Source: Fen731 sp964481885 | GTDB taxonomy: Bacteria; Actinomycetota; Humimicrobiia; Humimicrobiales; Humimicrobiaceae | Direction of reading: 5' to 3' | DNA: 64,000 nucleotides | Assembly: GCA_964481885.1 (NCBI GenBank) | Contig: CAYZUS010000005.1 | Span: forward strand, 1 to 64,000 | In this document: one piece after another, positions 62,620 to 64,000 of the stretch | How positions within the stretch are numbered: position 1 is the first letter of the stretch | How the letters are laid out: each line of letters begins with the position of its first letter | Notes under the pieces: model-generated | The model's input: the letters and a program-made list of their open reading frames with translations, nothing else | Told to the model about the DNA's origin: nothing | The model's database searches: none | Made by a program: the position numbers and the translations under genes

Positions 62620-63408
62620 TTAATTCAGTAGTTTACGCATTCCATCAAGAAGAAGCAGGGGCTGCGTCCTTAATGCTCCCATATCACTTGTTATGCTTAT
62701 CCAGTTTATTCCCATATTCTTTAAGGACCCGAAAATCGATAAGTCGTTCAGGTCCCCTGCCATGGCAATACCTGCAGGTATACTTTTATTGTTTGCCTTC
62801 TGCACAATACCCTCTATGATTTTTAACACTTCCCTGCTTTTTACCTGTCCGGGAAGCCCAATCGAACCTGACAGGTCATTGGGCCCGATAACTATGCTGT
62901 TAAAGCCAGGAACTTCCAAAATCTCATCAAGATTATTGACGGCTTCAATATGTTCAATCTGCAGTATGACCCATGGATCGCTTTTGGACCTCTCCAGATA
63001 TTTGTCGGGGTCATCCAGATAAAACCTGTTTGACCTTATCGGCCCGAATCCCCTGCTGCCTTCCGGAGGATATCTGCAGGCTGAAACAGCTTTCAGCGCA
63101 TCTTCTTTTGTATTTATGAAAGGAAAAATAATCCCCGCAGGTCCAATTTCCAGAATCGGCTTTGCAATAAAGGGCTCGTTGCCGCCTATCCTTACAAAAG
63201 ATGCCGTATCAGCGCCTTTGGTGGCCATAATATGGGAAAGAGTTATCCTGCTACTATTAGGAGCATGTTCAGTATCTATCCACAAAAAATCAAATCCCAT
63301 CTCACTAAACAATTCTGATATCAACGGGTCAGAAAACCAGATGCCTGCTCCAAAACAAATCTTTCCATTATTTAATTTCTCTTTGAATTTATCCAAATTA
63401 TTATTCAT
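62620..63408 (-). CDS. HpcH/HpaI-family class II aldolase
   Basis: 262 residues. Metal-dependent aldolase of the HpaI/GarL type: active-site H48 (DTEHAP), R73, metal ligands E152 and D178 (IGPNDLSGS), each three residues later than in E. coli HpaI (H45, R70, E149, D175). Cleaves 4-hydroxy-2-oxo acids, for example 2-keto-3-deoxy sugar acids, to pyruvate and an aldehyde. 88 bases after the partial GntR gene, which may control it. Confidence 0.92.
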   Translation of the reverse strand: MNNNLDKFKEKLNNGKICFGAGIWFSDPLISELFSEMGFDFLWIDTEHAPNSSRITLSHIMATKGADTASFVRIGGNEPFIAKPILEIGPAGIIFPFINTKEDALKAVSACRYPPEGSRGFGPIRSNRFYLDDPDKYLERSKSDPWVILQIEHIEAVNNLDEILEVPGFNSIVIGPNDLSGSIGLPGQVKSREVLKIIEGIVQKANNKSIPAGIAMAGDLNDLSIFGSLKNMGINWISITSDMGALRTQPLLLLDGMRKLLN

Positions 63409-63496
63409 TATTTTGTGCCACCTCGCCCGGTGATTGTAACTTAGGCTTCAACCTCGGGGAAAATATTAATGCGCATTTTACATTTTCAAATCTTTT

Positions 63497-64000
63497 TTAG
63501 TCGTCCTCAATCATATGCTCAATTAAATTCAGATGCTCCAGCATCAGCTGCCCGGCTTTTTCTGAATTCTTGTCCTTAATTGAAAGATAAATCTCATAGT
63601 GCTGTTCTAAAGATTGTGACAAATCAGGGAAATATTTCACAGATTTTTTTCGGCTCTCAAGCAGCAAATTATTAATGGAAGACATCAATGCAGTAAGCAC
63701 TCTGTTTCCTGAAGCCTTAAAAACAGATTCATGGAAACCCATTTCATATTCCAGGTATTTGTTTTTGCTTTTTATGTGTGTTCTGGCGCTGTTTAAAAAC
63801 TCAACCATTTCAGCAAGATTTTCTTCATTGGCATTTATGGCAGCGAGCTTGGTCAGTTCGACTTCAATGATTTTTCTCGTTTGGAAAAGTTCTTTTATTT
63901 TTAAATCATGAAGCAGAGTCATAAACTTCATCGGATTTACAAGAAGATTTGAGATGGAAGTATTCAGATAGGTCCTTGACCCGGGATTAATGTCTAAAAC
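63497..64000 (-). CDS. GntR-family regulator, FadR subfamily (partial, runs off the window)
   Basis: The frame is open through the window edge: 167 residues are visible, ending in a TAG/TAA-type stop at 63497. Seen are the end of the DNA-binding part (NPGSRTYLN near the edge) and the FCD domain with ELFQTRKIIEVELTKLAA, YEMGFHESVFKASGN and EHLNLIEHMI. An internal ATG at 63931 would leave only a fragment and is rejected. Regulates probably the HpcH-type aldolase downstream. Confidence 0.88.
   Translation of the reverse strand, partial: VLDINPGSRTYLNTSISNLLVNPMKFMTLLHDLKIKELFQTRKIIEVELTKLAAINANEENLAEMVEFLNSARTHIKSKNKYLEYEMGFHESVFKASGNRVLTALMSSINNLLLESRKKSVKYFPDLSQSLEQHYEIYLSIKDKNSEKAGQLMLEHLNLIEHMIEDD

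Noticed and set aside
63497..63931. Complete 144-residue FCD protein
   Set aside because: The frame continues open to the window edge and the sequence before the ATG still looks like GntR regulator, so the gene is partial.

Overview
The window is 64 kb of a draft bacterial genome. Two runs of exactly 100 N (34960-35059 and 50732-50831) are scaffold gaps. Coding is dense, coding regions are moderately AT-rich and spacers are very AT-rich. TTG and GTG starts with good Shine-Dalgarno sequences are common, and secreted proteins carry lipoprotein signals. Content (ABC sugar importer, URO-D-like proteins, TPP enzymes, Entner-Doudoroff enzymes, LarA-type racemase) suggests a sugar-fermenting anaerobe of the Firmicutes/Actinobacteriota/Atribacterota kind. 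I cannot fix the phylum, and there is no rRNA, tRNA, phage, transposase or CRISPR array to help.

Layout. 0-9 kb is mixed: ATP-cone nuclease, LarA-like racemase, an unknown protein, PlsY, DeoR regulator plus class III aminotransferase, a metallo-beta-lactamase-fold hydrolase and an orphan ParA. From 8.7 to 29 kb almost everything is on the minus strand. This is a sugar/polyol island with five URO-D-like proteins, two cupins, zinc alcohol dehydrogenases, a split transketolase, a complete ribose-type ABC importer, an FGGY kinase and an L-fucose-isomerase-like protein. A divergent ROK repressor (29.3-30.5 kb) bounds it. From 30.5 to 35.2 kb lie a higBA toxin-antitoxin pair, a truncated SDR remnant, an SDR, a fused transketolase and a 28-bp repeat array broken by a gap. 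From 35.4 to 59 kb there is a metallophosphoesterase lipoprotein and then a long minus-strand region with three E1-alpha/E1-beta pairs of the acetoin/2-oxoacid dehydrogenase type, a free-standing lipoyl-domain protein, SDRs, alcohol dehydrogenases, KDG kinase, a KDPG aldolase fusion, a 2-hydroxyacid dehydrogenase, an M20 peptidase, an aminotransferase and a Gfo/Idh/MocA enzyme. From 59 to 64 kb are an M24 pseudo-peptidase, GntR regulators, a class II aldolase and an HpcH-type aldolase.

How it may work together (inference). Sugars or sugar acids enter by the ABC importer, are oxidised or isomerised by the ADH/SDR/FucI-like enzymes, phosphorylated by the FGGY or PfkB kinases, and cleaved by aldolases or remodelled by transketolases. 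The E1 pairs would act on the resulting 2-oxo or acyloin compounds. No E2 or E3 subunit, and no corrinoid protein to partner the URO-D-like proteins, is in the window.

The strongest new signals are regulatory. Three promoters each have a perfect TATAAT merging into a 25-bp XylR/ROK-type operator, and two of these promoters have a second operator 114 or 124 bp away, which suggests DNA looping. Other signals are a GntR-type operator shared by two distant sites, an exact 35-bp-period degenerate repeat, a toxin gene predicted to be leaderless, and recurrent low-complexity insertions in otherwise conserved enzymes.
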